This document shows positions 26,399-35,843 of a DNA stretch of 64,000 nucleotides, piece after piece. The stretch covers positions 466,001 to 530,000 of the forward strand of contig NZ_CP089518.1 in the NCBI RefSeq assembly GCF_025917685.1, written 5' to 3'. The notes under the pieces were generated by a model. That model had not been told where the DNA came from. It worked only from the letters and a program-made list of their open reading frames with translations, and did not search any database. The stretch's first letter is position 1. Every line of letters begins with the position of its first letter. The stretch is from Bacillus cereus. GTDB taxonomy: Bacteria > Bacillota > Bacilli > Bacillales > Bacillaceae_G. The position numbers and the translations under genes were made by a program.

Positions 26399-27892
26399 AT
26401 GTTGCAGTTTTTACAACGTATTGGTAAAGCGTTAATGCTTCCAATCGCCGTACTACCAGCAGCAGGATTATTGCTTCGTTTAGGACAAGAAGACGTATTT
26501 AATATTCCTGTTATGGCACAGGCCGGTGCAGCAATTTTTGATAATTTAGCACTTATTTTTGCAATTGGTGTTGCAATCGGTTTGTCTATTGATGGTAGTG
26601 GAGCAGCTGGACTTGCTGGGGCAATCGGATATCTTGTTTTACAAAATACAACGAATGCTTTAAGTAAGGCGTATTCAGCAGCAGAGCTGAATGATAAATT
26701 AAAAAGTGTTCAAGATTTAGTCGGTTCAGTAGATCCAACTAAATTAGCAGATACAATGACAAAAGTTTCAAAAGCAGCGGCGTTAACGCCGAAAATAAAT
26801 ATGGCCATACTTGGTGGTATTATTGCTGGGGTTGTTGCTGGATTACTATATAACAAATTCCATAAGATTAAATTACCAGAATGGTTAGGTTTCTTTGCGG
26901 GGAAACGTTTCGTACCAATCATTACTTCTATTGTAATGCTTCTTTTAGGATTAGTATTCGGTCAAGTTTGGCCAACAATTCAAAGTGGTATTGATGCGGT
27001 AGCACACGGCATCGTGAACTTAGGTTCAGTTGGTGCTGGTTTATTCGGATTATTAAACCGTTTATTAATCCCAATCGGTTTACACCATGTAATGAACACA
27101 TACTTCTGGTTTGTACTTGGTGACTTTACAAATGCAGCTGGTGATATCGTTCATGGTGATATTGCACGCTTCTTTGCAAAAGATCCATCAGCAGGTATGT
27201 TCATGACTGGTTTCTTCCCGATCATGATGTTCGGTTTACCAGCAGCGTGTTTCGCAATGATTGCGGCTGCTAAACCAGAGAAACGTAAGATGGTTACAGG
27301 TATGTTAGGTGGTCTAGCATTAACTTCATTCTTAACTGGTATTACAGAACCAATTGAATTCTCATTCATGTTCTTATCACCAGTATTATACGGTATTCAT
27401 GCAGTGTTAACAGGTCTTTCTTTATTCATTACAACAACACTTGGCATTCACGATGGTTTCTCATTTAGTGCCGGTGCAATCGATTACGTTTTAAACTTTG
27501 GTATTGCAACAAAACCAGTACTGCTAGCCGGAATCGGTTTAATTTACGCAGCAATTTACTTCGTTGTATTCTACTTCTTAATTAAGAAGTTCGATTTAAA
27601 AACTCCTGGTCGTGAAGATGACGATGAGTTAGCTGAAGAGGGTGATGCACCAGTTGCAGGCTCAATTGGTGAAACTTACGTAGCAGCTTTAGGTGGAAAA
27701 GAAAACTTAACAGTTATTGATAACTGTGCAACACGTTTACGCTTACAAGTGAAAGATGCTGGTCAAGTAAACGAAGCAGCATTAAAACGTGCTGGTGCAA
27801 AAGGTGTTATGAAATTAAGTAACACAAGTGTACAAGTTATCGTAGGTACAAATGTTGAATCTGTTGCCGATGATATGAAAAAACACGTATAA
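26399..27892 (+). CDS. nagP: PTS N-acetylglucosamine transporter, EIICB
   Basis: A 497-residue PTS permease. The EIIC domain fills residues about 1-400 with GLHHVMNTYFWFVLGDF and GITEPIEFSFMF, the latter being the conserved sugar-binding region. A linker rich in acidic residues leads to EIIB with the phosphorylated Cys443 in NCATRLRL. There is no EIIA, as in B. subtilis NagP, so phosphate must come from another protein. The ATG at 26399 follows AGGGGGAATT. A cre-like site upstream predicts catabolite control. Glucose-specific EIICB is the main alternative; the sequence of the EIIC entry fits GlcNAc better. Confidence 0.88.
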   Translation: MLQFLQRIGKALMLPIAVLPAAGLLLRLGQEDVFNIPVMAQAGAAIFDNLALIFAIGVAIGLSIDGSGAAGLAGAIGYLVLQNTTNALSKAYSAAELNDKLKSVQDLVGSVDPTKLADTMTKVSKAAALTPKINMAILGGIIAGVVAGLLYNKFHKIKLPEWLGFFAGKRFVPIITSIVMLLLGLVFGQVWPTIQSGIDAVAHGIVNLGSVGAGLFGLLNRLLIPIGLHHVMNTYFWFVLGDFTNAAGDIVHGDIARFFAKDPSAGMFMTGFFPIMMFGLPAACFAMIAAAKPEKRKMVTGMLGGLALTSFLTGITEPIEFSFMFLSPVLYGIHAVLTGLSLFITTTLGIHDGFSFSAGAIDYVLNFGIATKPVLLAGIGLIYAAIYFVVFYFLIKKFDLKTPGREDDDELAEEGDAPVAGSIGETYVAALGGKENLTVIDNCATRLRLQVKDAGQVNEAALKRAGAKGVMKLSNTSVQVIVGTNVESVADDMKKHV

Positions 27893-27902
27893 ATAGTTAG
27901 AT

Positions 27903-27957
27903 AAGAGGATATCCAAAAAGATTGATAACACCAGTCTTTTACAGGATATCCTCTTTT
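27903..27957 (+). terminator. Terminator after nagP
   Basis: AAGAGGATATCC / GGATATCCTCTTTTA, 12-bp stem enclosing a long loop that itself contains a small AAAAGA/TCTTTT stem. Confidence 0.8.
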
Positions 27958-28156
27958 ATTATGTTGAAATTTTAAAGGGAATCTTACTTTTGTAAATTTT
28001 CTTTTTCTTTTTTACACATATAGGTTGGTAATATGTTCAGCGCGTGATAAAGTAGGGATGACATAGAATGGAGTGTCTATAATCTACTGAAATGATTTGG
28101 AAAAAGTCTTATGTAGGTGAATTAAATTATCGGTAAATAAGGGGAAAAAGGCAATC

Positions 28157-29401
28157 ATGGATCAGGAAAAAAATAATGCGAATGGGAAAGCACGTCGGCC
28201 GATTGTATACATAAAAAGAACAATCATTCTCGTCTTACTATTATCACTTGTATATTTCATGTATACAAAAATTGTTGCGCATAATAAGAAAGAGGAAACT
28301 TTAAAAGCGGCAGCAGAAATGAAAAAACAAGAAGAGCTAAAAAAGAAAGAAGAAGAAAAAAAGAAGCAAGAAGTACAAAAACAAAAAGAGCAGGAAAAAC
28401 AAGTGAAGCAAGCACAAGCTGTGGAGAAGCCTGCTGAGGGACCACCTCAAGAAATTAATGAAAATGCTCAATTGGATCAATATTTACAGAGCATGGGATT
28501 TAGTGGGACAGCTGTTATTGTGAAGAATGGGAAAGTTCTTGTGAATAAAGGATACGGCATGGCGAATAAAGAGAAGCAAGTGCCGAATAATTCAGAGACG
28601 ACCTTTTATATTGGTTCTATTTCAAAAGCATTTGTAGCGACTGCTATTATGCAATTAAAAGATCAAAATAAGTTACAAGTAGAGGATACAGTTGCAAAGT
28701 ATATTCCAGACTTTCCTCAAGGTAATAGCATTCAGTTAAAACATTTATTAACACATACATCAGGCATTCCGGAATATGAGCAGGGAAAAGAGGATATTTC
28801 TCATGAAGAACTGATAAAGCGGATAGGAAATCAAAAGCGTATCGGGAGTCCAGGAGAGAAATGGAAGTATTCCGATTCGAACTACTCTATACTTGCTTAC
28901 ATTGCTGAGAAGGTAAGTGGACAGTCGCTCGAAGAATATATAAAACAACATATTTTTGCGATTGCGGGTATGAAACATTCTGGTTTTGGTACAGCGTTGG
29001 AACAAACAAGATTCCCATCAACGGGTTATAAAATAGTGAATAACAATATGACAACACCTAATATTCCGAGCATGTCACAACTATATGGTTGTGGTGATAT
29101 ATATACGAGCGCACATGATTTATATTTATTTAATGAAGCACTCTTTTCTGGAAAATTAATTTCAAAAGAGAGTTATAATCAAATGTTTACAGCCGTGAAA
29201 AAGGATTATGGATTTGGCTGGTATGTAGATCCAGGAAGCTATTCAAATCATGGTGTAATGCCAGGTTGGAATTGCTTAAATGGTTTTAGTAAAAATGGCA
29301 GTGTATATGTGGTTTTATTATCTAACATTCAAAATAACATTAAATCATTTGGAAAAGTGAATAACGATATTTATACGATGTTGCGGAATATTGAAGTGTA
29401 A
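28157..29401 (+). CDS. Membrane-anchored beta-lactamase-fold serine hydrolase
   Basis: A 414-residue protein with a short cytoplasmic tail, one helix at about 20-37, then a Lys/Glu/Gln-rich coiled coil (44-90) and a class C-like catalytic domain. The nucleophile is Ser154 in GSISKAF with Lys157; YSDSNY and HGVMPGW correspond to the second and third catalytic motifs. Such proteins (AmpC/EstB/PbpE relatives) are D-Ala peptidases or esterases of the cell wall. The ATG follows AAGGGGAAAAAGG. Flanked by terminators, it is a single gene. The substrate is unknown. Confidence 0.87.
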   Translation: MDQEKNNANGKARRPIVYIKRTIILVLLLSLVYFMYTKIVAHNKKEETLKAAAEMKKQEELKKKEEEKKKQEVQKQKEQEKQVKQAQAVEKPAEGPPQEINENAQLDQYLQSMGFSGTAVIVKNGKVLVNKGYGMANKEKQVPNNSETTFYIGSISKAFVATAIMQLKDQNKLQVEDTVAKYIPDFPQGNSIQLKHLLTHTSGIPEYEQGKEDISHEELIKRIGNQKRIGSPGEKWKYSDSNYSILAYIAEKVSGQSLEEYIKQHIFAIAGMKHSGFGTALEQTRFPSTGYKIVNNNMTTPNIPSMSQLYGCGDIYTSAHDLYLFNEALFSGKLISKESYNQMFTAVKKDYGFGWYVDPGSYSNHGVMPGWNCLNGFSKNGSVYVVLLSNIQNNIKSFGKVNNDIYTMLRNIEV

Positions 29402-29430
29402 AAGACTATCCTTTTGGATAGTCTTTTTTC
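29400..29430 (+). terminator. Terminator after the serine hydrolase gene
   Basis: AAAGACTATCC / GGATAGTCTTTTTT with a four-base loop. Confidence 0.9.
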
Positions 29431-29594
29431 ATGCTCAGGAAATATATCCACAATTATTACTTAATGTAATACAAAAATAATCAATATATTCTAGAAAATG
29501 TATGCCTTACCTATCACAAAAAAAGCCTGCTTTGTATAAATTAAGATGTATGGATGTAAATTTTATACTTTAAAAATAATAGGAGGAGAAGCAT

Positions 29595-29996
29595 ATGTGT
29601 CTGTTCAGAAAATATTGGCATAAATTATCCCGACTGTTTAATAGACAATTAGGCTATTTTTTAGATGACAAGTTACTGCCTGCTGTGGAACGACTTTTAT
29701 TTTCACAAAACTTCGCAAAGTTTATTCAAAGAAATTCTAAGCAAGCTACGGAAGATTTTATAGAATCAAGTCAATTCCAATCTATTATTTGTAACATTTT
29801 AAAAGAATGTAATACATCACCATTTAAAGAAATTGCAAAGCAGTATTTAGGTAAAAACGTCGAAATTACTGTGACAGTTGGACAGTTAACGGGTGTTATT
29901 GTAGCAGTTGGTGACGATTTCTTAACACTACAAGAAGGAATAGGAACTGAAGTTTTATTACCATTTACAAGTATTATATCAATTAAAGAAGTGTAA
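29595..29996 (+). CDS. Small protein with a C-terminal Sm-like (DUF2642-type) domain
   Basis: A 133-residue protein. The N-terminal half is basic and helical (KYWHKLSRLFNRQLGYFLDDKLLPAVERLLF); the C-terminal 50 residues (LGKNVEITVTVGQLTGVIVAVGDDFLTLQEGIGTEVLLPFTSIISIKEV) form an Sm-like beta-barrel pattern as in DUF2642 and spore coat proteins related to CotB. The ATG follows AGGAGGAGAAG. It opens the saccharide operon and is 16 bp from the next, related small gene. A spore-surface role is inference from this resemblance. Confidence 0.65.
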   Translation: MCLFRKYWHKLSRLFNRQLGYFLDDKLLPAVERLLFSQNFAKFIQRNSKQATEDFIESSQFQSIICNILKECNTSPFKEIAKQYLGKNVEITVTVGQLTGVIVAVGDDFLTLQEGIGTEVLLPFTSIISIKEV

Positions 29997-30012
29997 GAAA
30001 GGAGACTTATAT

Positions 30013-30207
30013 ATGTTATTTACTGATGAATTGCGTAACCATGTTGGTGAGTTAGTGCAAGTTGTGACAGCTGTAGAAATTGTTGCAGGCATTCTTTTAT
30101 CTGTGACGGATGGAGCAGTAAGTGTTCGTACTTCTCCTTCTTATGGACCACCGGAAGATGTACTTGTACGCATGCCTATTATTTCTTATGTTCGCTTGGA
30201 AGGGTAA
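30013..30207 (+). CDS. Small Sm-like (DUF2642-type) protein
   Basis: A 64-residue protein, LRNHVGELVQVVTAVEIVAGILLSVTDGAVSVRTSPSYGPPEDVLVRMPIISYVRLEG. It has the same strand pattern as the C-terminal domain of the preceding protein, so the two look like paralogues of one fold. The ATG follows AAAGGAG. It is 13 bp upstream of the glycosyltransferase gene and clearly in its operon. The function is unknown. Confidence 0.65.
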   Translation: MLFTDELRNHVGELVQVVTAVEIVAGILLSVTDGAVSVRTSPSYGPPEDVLVRMPIISYVRLEG

Positions 30208-30220
30208 GAGTGATGCAAGT

Positions 30221-31768
30221 ATGAAAGTATCAGTTGTTATTCCAGTGCATAATGAAGCAAGTACTTTATCACAAGTTTTAGTAGAAGTGGAGAAGCTCGA
30301 GCCTTATGAAATTATCGTAGTAGATAATGGATCGACAGATGAGACAAAGGAAATAGCCGTCCAACATCATTGCCATGTAATTTATTATAAATATTCTCTT
30401 GGCAATGATGTTGGACGGGCAATTGGAGCTAGAGAAGCAAAAGGTGACATCGTATTATTTTTAGATGGTGATATCGTTATTGATAATATAGAGCTACAAC
30501 GTTTTGTGAAAGGAATCCAGCAGGGGCATCAAATTGTTGTGAATAATTTAACTTGGTCTGTGTATTTAAAGGTGAGACCACATTATACGACAGTTGGAAA
30601 ATGTATGTTGAATCGTTATTTGAATAAAAAAGAGCTTGTTGTCGGATCTTTAATCGCAATTCCACATGCGATGAGTAGAGAAGTTATCAAGAGGCTTGGA
30701 TGGTGGAATTTAGCAGATCCAGCATTATTTCAAGCAATGGCGATGTCTAGAGGAGTAGATATTGTCGATATGGCTTCGGTCGATGTAATTCACACAAATA
30801 AAATTCGTCCTGTGCATACTGGCACATCACCTGGTTCTCCTTATCCGAAAGCGACTAGTCGTATTATGGGTGATCATTTACGTGCTTTGCAATATGTAAT
30901 CGAAACATATGGTAAACGTGGCGGTTTTTCGGAGGGAAACAGGGATAGAGAGTTTATAGGGAAGTATAAACCAGCTTTATTACAAAAGGAAAAGGCGAAA
31001 TATAGTGCGATTATACCAGTGTCAGAAGAAAAAATGACTATCAGATCTGTTATACAAGAAGTGAAAAAAGCAGGTGTAGATGAAATTATAGTTGTTGCGA
31101 ATGGAGCAGATGATGAGACGATTAAACAAGCAAAGTTAGAGAATGTTATTGTAGTGGAATTCACGAAGGCGCTTGGACATAATGTAGCACGAGCGATAGG
31201 GGCTATGCATGCTACGGCAGATATTTGTTTATTTGTTGATGGTGACTTTGCTATTCCGGCAAAAAAACTAATTCCATTTTTGCATGCTATTGAAGACGGG
31301 AATGATGTGGCGTTAAATGATTTGCAATGTTTGTTAGATATGTTTCATCCAGCAGATCCAATTAGTATGGGGAAATATTTCGTGAATTTGGTAGCAAAAC
31401 GACCAGACTTATGGAACAACTCGTTAACGGCAGTACCACATGCTATGCGTAAAAAGGTAATAGAGAAAATTGGGTATGATTCTCTTATCATTCCACCATT
31501 AGCTCAAATGAAAGCTATTTTAGAAGAGTGTTCTATTACAGCAGTGGAATTTGTAGATGTTATAAAAACAAATCGAGTACGCCCAGAGCAACATGGGTTT
31601 GTAAATGGACGTATTCCAGCATTTGACCGTATTTTTGGTGATCAGCTTGAGGCGATTGCGTATTTATTACAATATAAGGACGAACGCGGAGGATTTACAG
31701 ATGGAGAGCGGGATAGAGATATAATTCAACAATTGAGAAAGGAAGAAGAAAATATAGATGGATGCTAG
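30221..31768 (+). CDS. Glycosyltransferase with two tandem GT2 modules
   Basis: A 515-residue protein built from two copies of a ~250-residue GT-A module. Module 1 begins [18 protein letters not shown] and carries [10 protein letters not shown]; module 2 begins [17 protein letters not shown] and carries [10 protein letters not shown]. Each module has [13 protein letters not shown] and ends with RGGF-x-[ED]G-x-RDR. DGD is the nucleotide-sugar/metal motif. The start is ATG at 30221, after a modest GGGTAAGAG site. It overlaps the next gene by 11 bases. It probably adds sugars to a surface glycan; acceptor and donor are not known. Confidence 0.85.
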   Translation: MKVSVVIPVHNEASTLSQVLVEVEKLEPYEIIVVDNGSTDETKEIAVQHHCHVIYYKYSLGNDVGRAIGAREAKGDIVLFLDGDIVIDNIELQRFVKGIQQGHQIVVNNLTWSVYLKVRPHYTTVGKCMLNRYLNKKELVVGSLIAIPHAMSREVIKRLGWWNLADPALFQAMAMSRGVDIVDMASVDVIHTNKIRPVHTGTSPGSPYPKATSRIMGDHLRALQYVIETYGKRGGFSEGNRDREFIGKYKPALLQKEKAKYSAIIPVSEEKMTIRSVIQEVKKAGVDEIIVVANGADDETIKQAKLENVIVVEFTKALGHNVARAIGAMHATADICLFVDGDFAIPAKKLIPFLHAIEDGNDVALNDLQCLLDMFHPADPISMGKYFVNLVAKRPDLWNNSLTAVPHAMRKKVIEKIGYDSLIIPPLAQMKAILEECSITAVEFVDVIKTNRVRPEQHGFVNGRIPAFDRIFGDQLEAIAYLLQYKDERGGFTDGERDRDIIQQLRKEEENIDGC

Positions 31769-33002
31769 TAGTAAAGTAACCATTATTGGATTAGGATATG
31801 TTGGTCTTCCTTTGGCTGTCCTTTTTGCAGAAAGAGGACATGCTGTACTTGGATTAGATAAAGATACTAGGAAGATAGAATTAATAATCAAAGGAGAAAG
31901 TTATATTCCTGATGTTTCTTCTAGCGTATTACAAAATTTATTGAACGAGAGAAAATTAATAGTAAATACACCAGATAAAGGTGTTACGGAGTTCCAAAAT
32001 AGTGAGTATGTTATTGTGACTGTGCCAACGCCAATTAATGAGAATAAAGAACCCGATTTAAGTGCCCTCGTTTCAGCCTCTTATTATATACAACAACACC
32101 TTAAAAAAGGACAAACCTTCATTTTTGAAAGCTCCACATATCCAGGTACACTGGAGGAAGTTATCATTCCTATTATTTCTCAAACAGGTAAAAAGGTAGG
32201 AGAAGATTATTATATTGGGTATTCTCCAGAGCGAATTGATCCAGCGAATAGCCAGTATTCAGTCGAAACAATTCCAAAAGTTATTAGTGGACAAACCGAG
32301 CAGTGTAAACAAAAAGTACAGGATTTGTATAGCACTATATTTGATGTAGTCGTTCCAGTTAGCTCTCCGAAAGTAGCCGAGATGTGTAAGCTATTTGAAA
32401 ATATTCAGCGCTTAGTTAATATTTCATTAGTAAATGAGTTAAATATACTTTGTGAAAGTTTGAATATTAATTTTTATGAGGCGCTTGAAGCTGCATCTAC
32501 AAAACCGTTTGGATTTACTCCGTATTGGCCAGGTCCAGGAATAGGGGGACATTGTATCCCGGTAGATCCTTTGTATTTTCAATGGAGAATAAGAAAGGCT
32601 GGAGCAATTAGTCAATTAATTGAGGCAGCACATGTAATTAATGAAGAAATGCCAGAGAAAATAATCGGGAAAGTAAAAGGTGTGATGCAATCACCAGCAA
32701 CGGTTTTAATTGTAGGGATTGCATATAAGAAAGATGTAAATGATTTGAGAGAATCACCAGCGTTGCCAATTATTCAATTATTAATAAAAGAAGGATACAA
32801 GATAGAATATCATGATCCGTATATTTCTACAGCGAAAATTGGAGATACACTATATCAATCCGTCCCATTAGATGAACAAATAATTAAAGAAGCGGATTGT
32901 ATTTTAATTGTAACGGATCACTCTAATATCGATTGGAATCTATTTAAAGGAATTGAGCGATTAATAGATACACGTGGAATTATAAAGAAGGTGAGTGTAT
33001 GA
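31758..33002 (+). CDS. Nucleotide-sugar 6-dehydrogenase (UDP-GlcNAc/UDP-glucose type)
   Basis: A 414-residue UDP-sugar dehydrogenase. The NAD-binding start is [22 protein letters not shown]; the middle domain has SPERIDPAN and [18 protein letters not shown]; the catalytic cysteine is in [15 protein letters not shown]. These motifs resemble the WbpA/TviB branch, which makes UDP-GlcNAcA-type sugars, more than plain UDP-glucose dehydrogenase. The ATG follows GAAAGGAAG inside the end of the upstream gene. The stop overlaps the epimerase start by four bases (ATGA). Confidence 0.87.
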   Translation: MDASSKVTIIGLGYVGLPLAVLFAERGHAVLGLDKDTRKIELIIKGESYIPDVSSSVLQNLLNERKLIVNTPDKGVTEFQNSEYVIVTVPTPINENKEPDLSALVSASYYIQQHLKKGQTFIFESSTYPGTLEEVIIPIISQTGKKVGEDYYIGYSPERIDPANSQYSVETIPKVISGQTEQCKQKVQDLYSTIFDVVVPVSSPKVAEMCKLFENIQRLVNISLVNELNILCESLNINFYEALEAASTKPFGFTPYWPGPGIGGHCIPVDPLYFQWRIRKAGAISQLIEAAHVINEEMPEKIIGKVKGVMQSPATVLIVGIAYKKDVNDLRESPALPIIQLLIKEGYKIEYHDPYISTAKIGDTLYQSVPLDEQIIKEADCILIVTDHSNIDWNLFKGIERLIDTRGIIKKVSV

Positions 33003-33964
33003 GTAAGAAATGTTTAATTACAGGTGGGGCAGGATTTATTGGATCGCATTTAGCTGAAGAGCTGGTGAAAAGAGGTTATGTGGTCACAATCGTTGATAAC
33101 TTCTATAAAGGAAAAAATAAATATCATGATGAGTTAATGAAAGAAATTCGGGTTATTCCAATAAGTGTTTTAGATAAAAATTCTATTTATGAATTAGTAA
33201 ATCAACATGATGTAGTATTTCATTTAGCGGCAATTTTAGGTGTAAAAACGACAATGGAAAAGAGTATAGAGCTTATTGAAACGAATTTTGATGGAACGAG
33301 AAACATTTTACAAGCAGCGCTAAAAGGAAAGAAGAAAGTAGTCTTTGCGTCTACTTCAGAAGTATATGGTAAGGCAAAGCCACCCTTCTCTGAAGAGGGG
33401 GATCGATTATACGGGGCAACTTCTAAAATACGTTGGAGTTATGCGGTGTGTAAAACGTTAGAAGAAACATTATGTTTAGGATACGCTTTAGAAGGTTTAC
33501 CTATAACGGTTGTTCGTTATTTTAATATTTATGGTCCAAGAGCGAAAGATGGTCCGTATGCAGGGGTAATCCCACGATTTATCAGTGCGGCCTTGCAAGG
33601 AGAAGACATCCTTGTATATGGAGATGGAATGCAGACGCGTTGCTTTACGCATGTAAGTGATGCGGTAGAGGCAACGATTCGAGCGATGGATGAGAAGGTA
33701 AATGGTGAGATTATTAATATAGGTTCTGAGAATGAAAAAAGTATAAAAGAAGTAGCAGAAGTAATTAAAAAGCTAACGAAATCTTCTTCAAAGATTGTCC
33801 AAGTTCCTTTCGAAGAGGTATACCCATATGGCTTTGAAGAAATTCCAAATAGAAGACCGGATGTAACGAAATTAAAAGAACTTGTGCAGTTTCAAGCGAC
33901 AGTAACGTGGGAACAAGGATTGAAAGAAACTATTAAGTGGTTTCGTGAAGAAAATAATGGCTAA
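32999..33964 (+). CDS. NAD-dependent nucleotide-sugar epimerase/dehydratase
   Basis: A 321-residue extended SDR protein: cofactor loop [30 protein letters not shown] and the catalytic Tyr-x-x-x-Lys in SYAVCK. The C-terminal [18 protein letters not shown] is typical of UDP-glucuronate decarboxylases and 4-epimerases. With the dehydrogenase just upstream, a pathway from a UDP-hexose through a uronic acid to an epimerised or decarboxylated sugar is likely. It is translationally coupled at both ends (overlaps of four and eight bases). Confidence 0.87.
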   Translation: MSKKCLITGGAGFIGSHLAEELVKRGYVVTIVDNFYKGKNKYHDELMKEIRVIPISVLDKNSIYELVNQHDVVFHLAAILGVKTTMEKSIELIETNFDGTRNILQAALKGKKKVVFASTSEVYGKAKPPFSEEGDRLYGATSKIRWSYAVCKTLEETLCLGYALEGLPITVVRYFNIYGPRAKDGPYAGVIPRFISAALQGEDILVYGDGMQTRCFTHVSDAVEATIRAMDEKVNGEIINIGSENEKSIKEVAEVIKKLTKSSSKIVQVPFEEVYPYGFEEIPNRRPDVTKLKELVQFQATVTWEQGLKETIKWFREENNG

Positions 33965-35504
33965 GTCGCTATCAATTATTATACCTGTATGTAATGAAGT
34001 GGATACGATTTCAGACGTTATTCAATCGGTAAAAGGATTAAATCCAGTAGAGATTATTGTAGTAGCAAACGGTTGTAATGATGGTACAGAAGAGGTTGCT
34101 GATCGATTAGGATGTAAAGTAATCAAGTATACAGAGTTACTAGGGAATGATGTTGGTCGTGCAGTTGGCGCAAAACACGCCATAGGTGATGTATTACTAT
34201 TTATAGATGGAGATTTTGCTATTCAAACTTCAAAATTACAATTATTCCTAAATCCAATTTTACATGATCAGGCCGACATCGTTTTAAATAATTTGGACGC
34301 ACTATTTTTAAAAAAACAAAAACCGCACTCTGTGACAGTATGGCGTCAAATATTAAATGCAATGTTAGAGCGTGAAGCGTTAAAAATTGATTCTTTATTA
34401 TCCGTACCTCATGCGTTGACGAAAGAAGTTGTTCAAAGTATTGGATATGAATGTTTTGTTAATCCTATTGTGGCTCATTTACGCCTAGTTCAAAGTAAAT
34501 GGAGAATTAGTCGTCATTGTGCAATTGATGTTATTACGCCAAATAAATTTCGGCCGACTGAGCATGCTGCGTATGGCACGGGTCTTTCTCCATCTGAAAA
34601 ACGGATGATAGGTGATCATATAGAAGCTGTAGCGGAGCGGATAGTAGGCAGTGATGAGCGCGGAGGATATTATGACGGAAATAGGAAAAGAGAAAGTGTC
34701 TATCATACGTTAAGTTTCGAAGATTTTTATCAAGGATGGGGCGTTACATCTAAGTTGTATAAAGGAAAGCAATTATCGGTCATTATTCCTGTACAAGATG
34801 AAGAAAAAACGATTGGAAATGTTATAGAAGAGATTCGCAAAATTGAACCTTTTGAAATTATCGTTGTTGTAAATGGGTCGTCTGATCAAACAGTAACGAT
34901 TGCAAAAGAAAAGGGAGCAACAACAATTGTATATAAAGAAGCACTTGGAAACGATGTAGGGCGTTCACTTGGAACTTATTTTGCAAAAGGGGATATTGTG
35001 TTGTTTATAGACGGTGACTTTGTTATTCCGGCTAGAGAATTATATCCTTTCGCAAAAGCTATTGCAGATGGAATGGATGTCGCATTAAATGATCTAAATC
35101 ATTATTTAGATTTAAGAGTACCGCTTCATCTTGTAACTGCATTTAAATATGCATTAAATTTAGCTTGTGATAGAAAAGATCTAGGAGTAGGCTCTCTTAT
35201 CGCTGTACCGAATGCGTTTAGCCGTAAGTGTTTGAAAGAAATCGGGTATAGATCTTTACTGTCACCGTGTGTAGCACAAGTGAAAGCTATTCTGTCAGGA
35301 TTCGAAATTGCATGTGTAAGTCGTATAGAGGTAGATAAGATGAATCGTATTCGTCCCAATGAACATTTTGCAAAAATAGGTCATCCTCCAGCTGTTTTGC
35401 GTATTATAGGTGATCATATAGAAGGATTAGAGCAATTAATTGTATTAGAAGGCAGTCGTGGTGGATTCTATGATGGGAATAGAAAAAGAGATGTTTTAGA
35501 GTAG
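33957..35504 (+). CDS. Glycosyltransferase with two tandem GT2 modules (paralogue)
   Basis: A 515-residue protein, the same length and plan as the enzyme at 30221. Module 1 begins SLSIIIPVCNEVDTISDV with LLFIDGDFAI and ends DERGGYYDGNRKRE; module 2 begins LSVIIPVQDEEKTIGNV with VLFIDGDFVI and ends GSRGGFYDGNRKRD. The ATG at 33957 overlaps the epimerase stop (ATGGCTAA); a GTG four codons earlier is the alternative. It closes the operon and is followed by a strong terminator. Confidence 0.85.
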   Translation: MAKSLSIIIPVCNEVDTISDVIQSVKGLNPVEIIVVANGCNDGTEEVADRLGCKVIKYTELLGNDVGRAVGAKHAIGDVLLFIDGDFAIQTSKLQLFLNPILHDQADIVLNNLDALFLKKQKPHSVTVWRQILNAMLEREALKIDSLLSVPHALTKEVVQSIGYECFVNPIVAHLRLVQSKWRISRHCAIDVITPNKFRPTEHAAYGTGLSPSEKRMIGDHIEAVAERIVGSDERGGYYDGNRKRESVYHTLSFEDFYQGWGVTSKLYKGKQLSVIIPVQDEEKTIGNVIEEIRKIEPFEIIVVVNGSSDQTVTIAKEKGATTIVYKEALGNDVGRSLGTYFAKGDIVLFIDGDFVIPARELYPFAKAIADGMDVALNDLNHYLDLRVPLHLVTAFKYALNLACDRKDLGVGSLIAVPNAFSRKCLKEIGYRSLLSPCVAQVKAILSGFEIACVSRIEVDKMNRIRPNEHFAKIGHPPAVLRIIGDHIEGLEQLIVLEGSRGGFYDGNRKRDVLE

Positions 35505-35506
35505 TA

Positions 35507-35544
35507 ACAAAAAAAGTGTACAACATATGTACACTTTTTTGTTC
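35507..35544 (+). terminator. Terminator of the saccharide operon
   Basis: AACAAAAAAAGTGTAC / GTACACTTTTTTGTT, near-perfect 15-bp stem with a seven-base loop. Confidence 0.9.
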
Positions 35545-35843
35545 TGTTATAAAAACTATAACAGATTAGGAGATAAGAGTATTACAGCTCTACAATGGGT
35601 ATTGTTCTTATATTACAAAATAGGACTCGTATATAAGGATACCAAAAAAATACAATTAAGGAAAGGGTTAATTATAAAGACTTTTAAGTGAAGTTAACAC
35701 TATACATATAGTAGTTTGCTCAACATTTCACAAACATGTCACAACTATTTCGTTCACTTTCGCCAAAAAGTAGTATTCTAAGTGTGTAAGCTGTTATATA
35801 AAAAATCTTAGTCCTGTACTAATCAAAAATGGAGGAGATTAGG
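35545..35843 (+). promoter_or_regulatory. Upstream region of pflB
   Basis: About 300 bp without a gene. It contains half-sites of the TTTCACAA / TGTCACAA type near 35726-35745 and AGTGAAGTTAACACT near 35689, compatible with Rex- or Fnr-like redox regulators, but none is a full consensus. A TATATAAAA near 35794 may be a -10. Anaerobic induction of pflB is expected from the family; the exact sites are uncertain. Confidence 0.35.

Noticed and set aside
29595..30207. Reading the two Sm-like mini-genes as RNA-binding Hfq proteins
   Set aside because: The strand pattern is Sm-like but the Hfq motifs are absent; resemblance to DUF2642/spore-coat domains is closer.
35686..35750. Definite Fnr or Rex operator upstream of pflB
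   Set aside because: Only half-sites are visible; no full palindrome at the required spacing was found.
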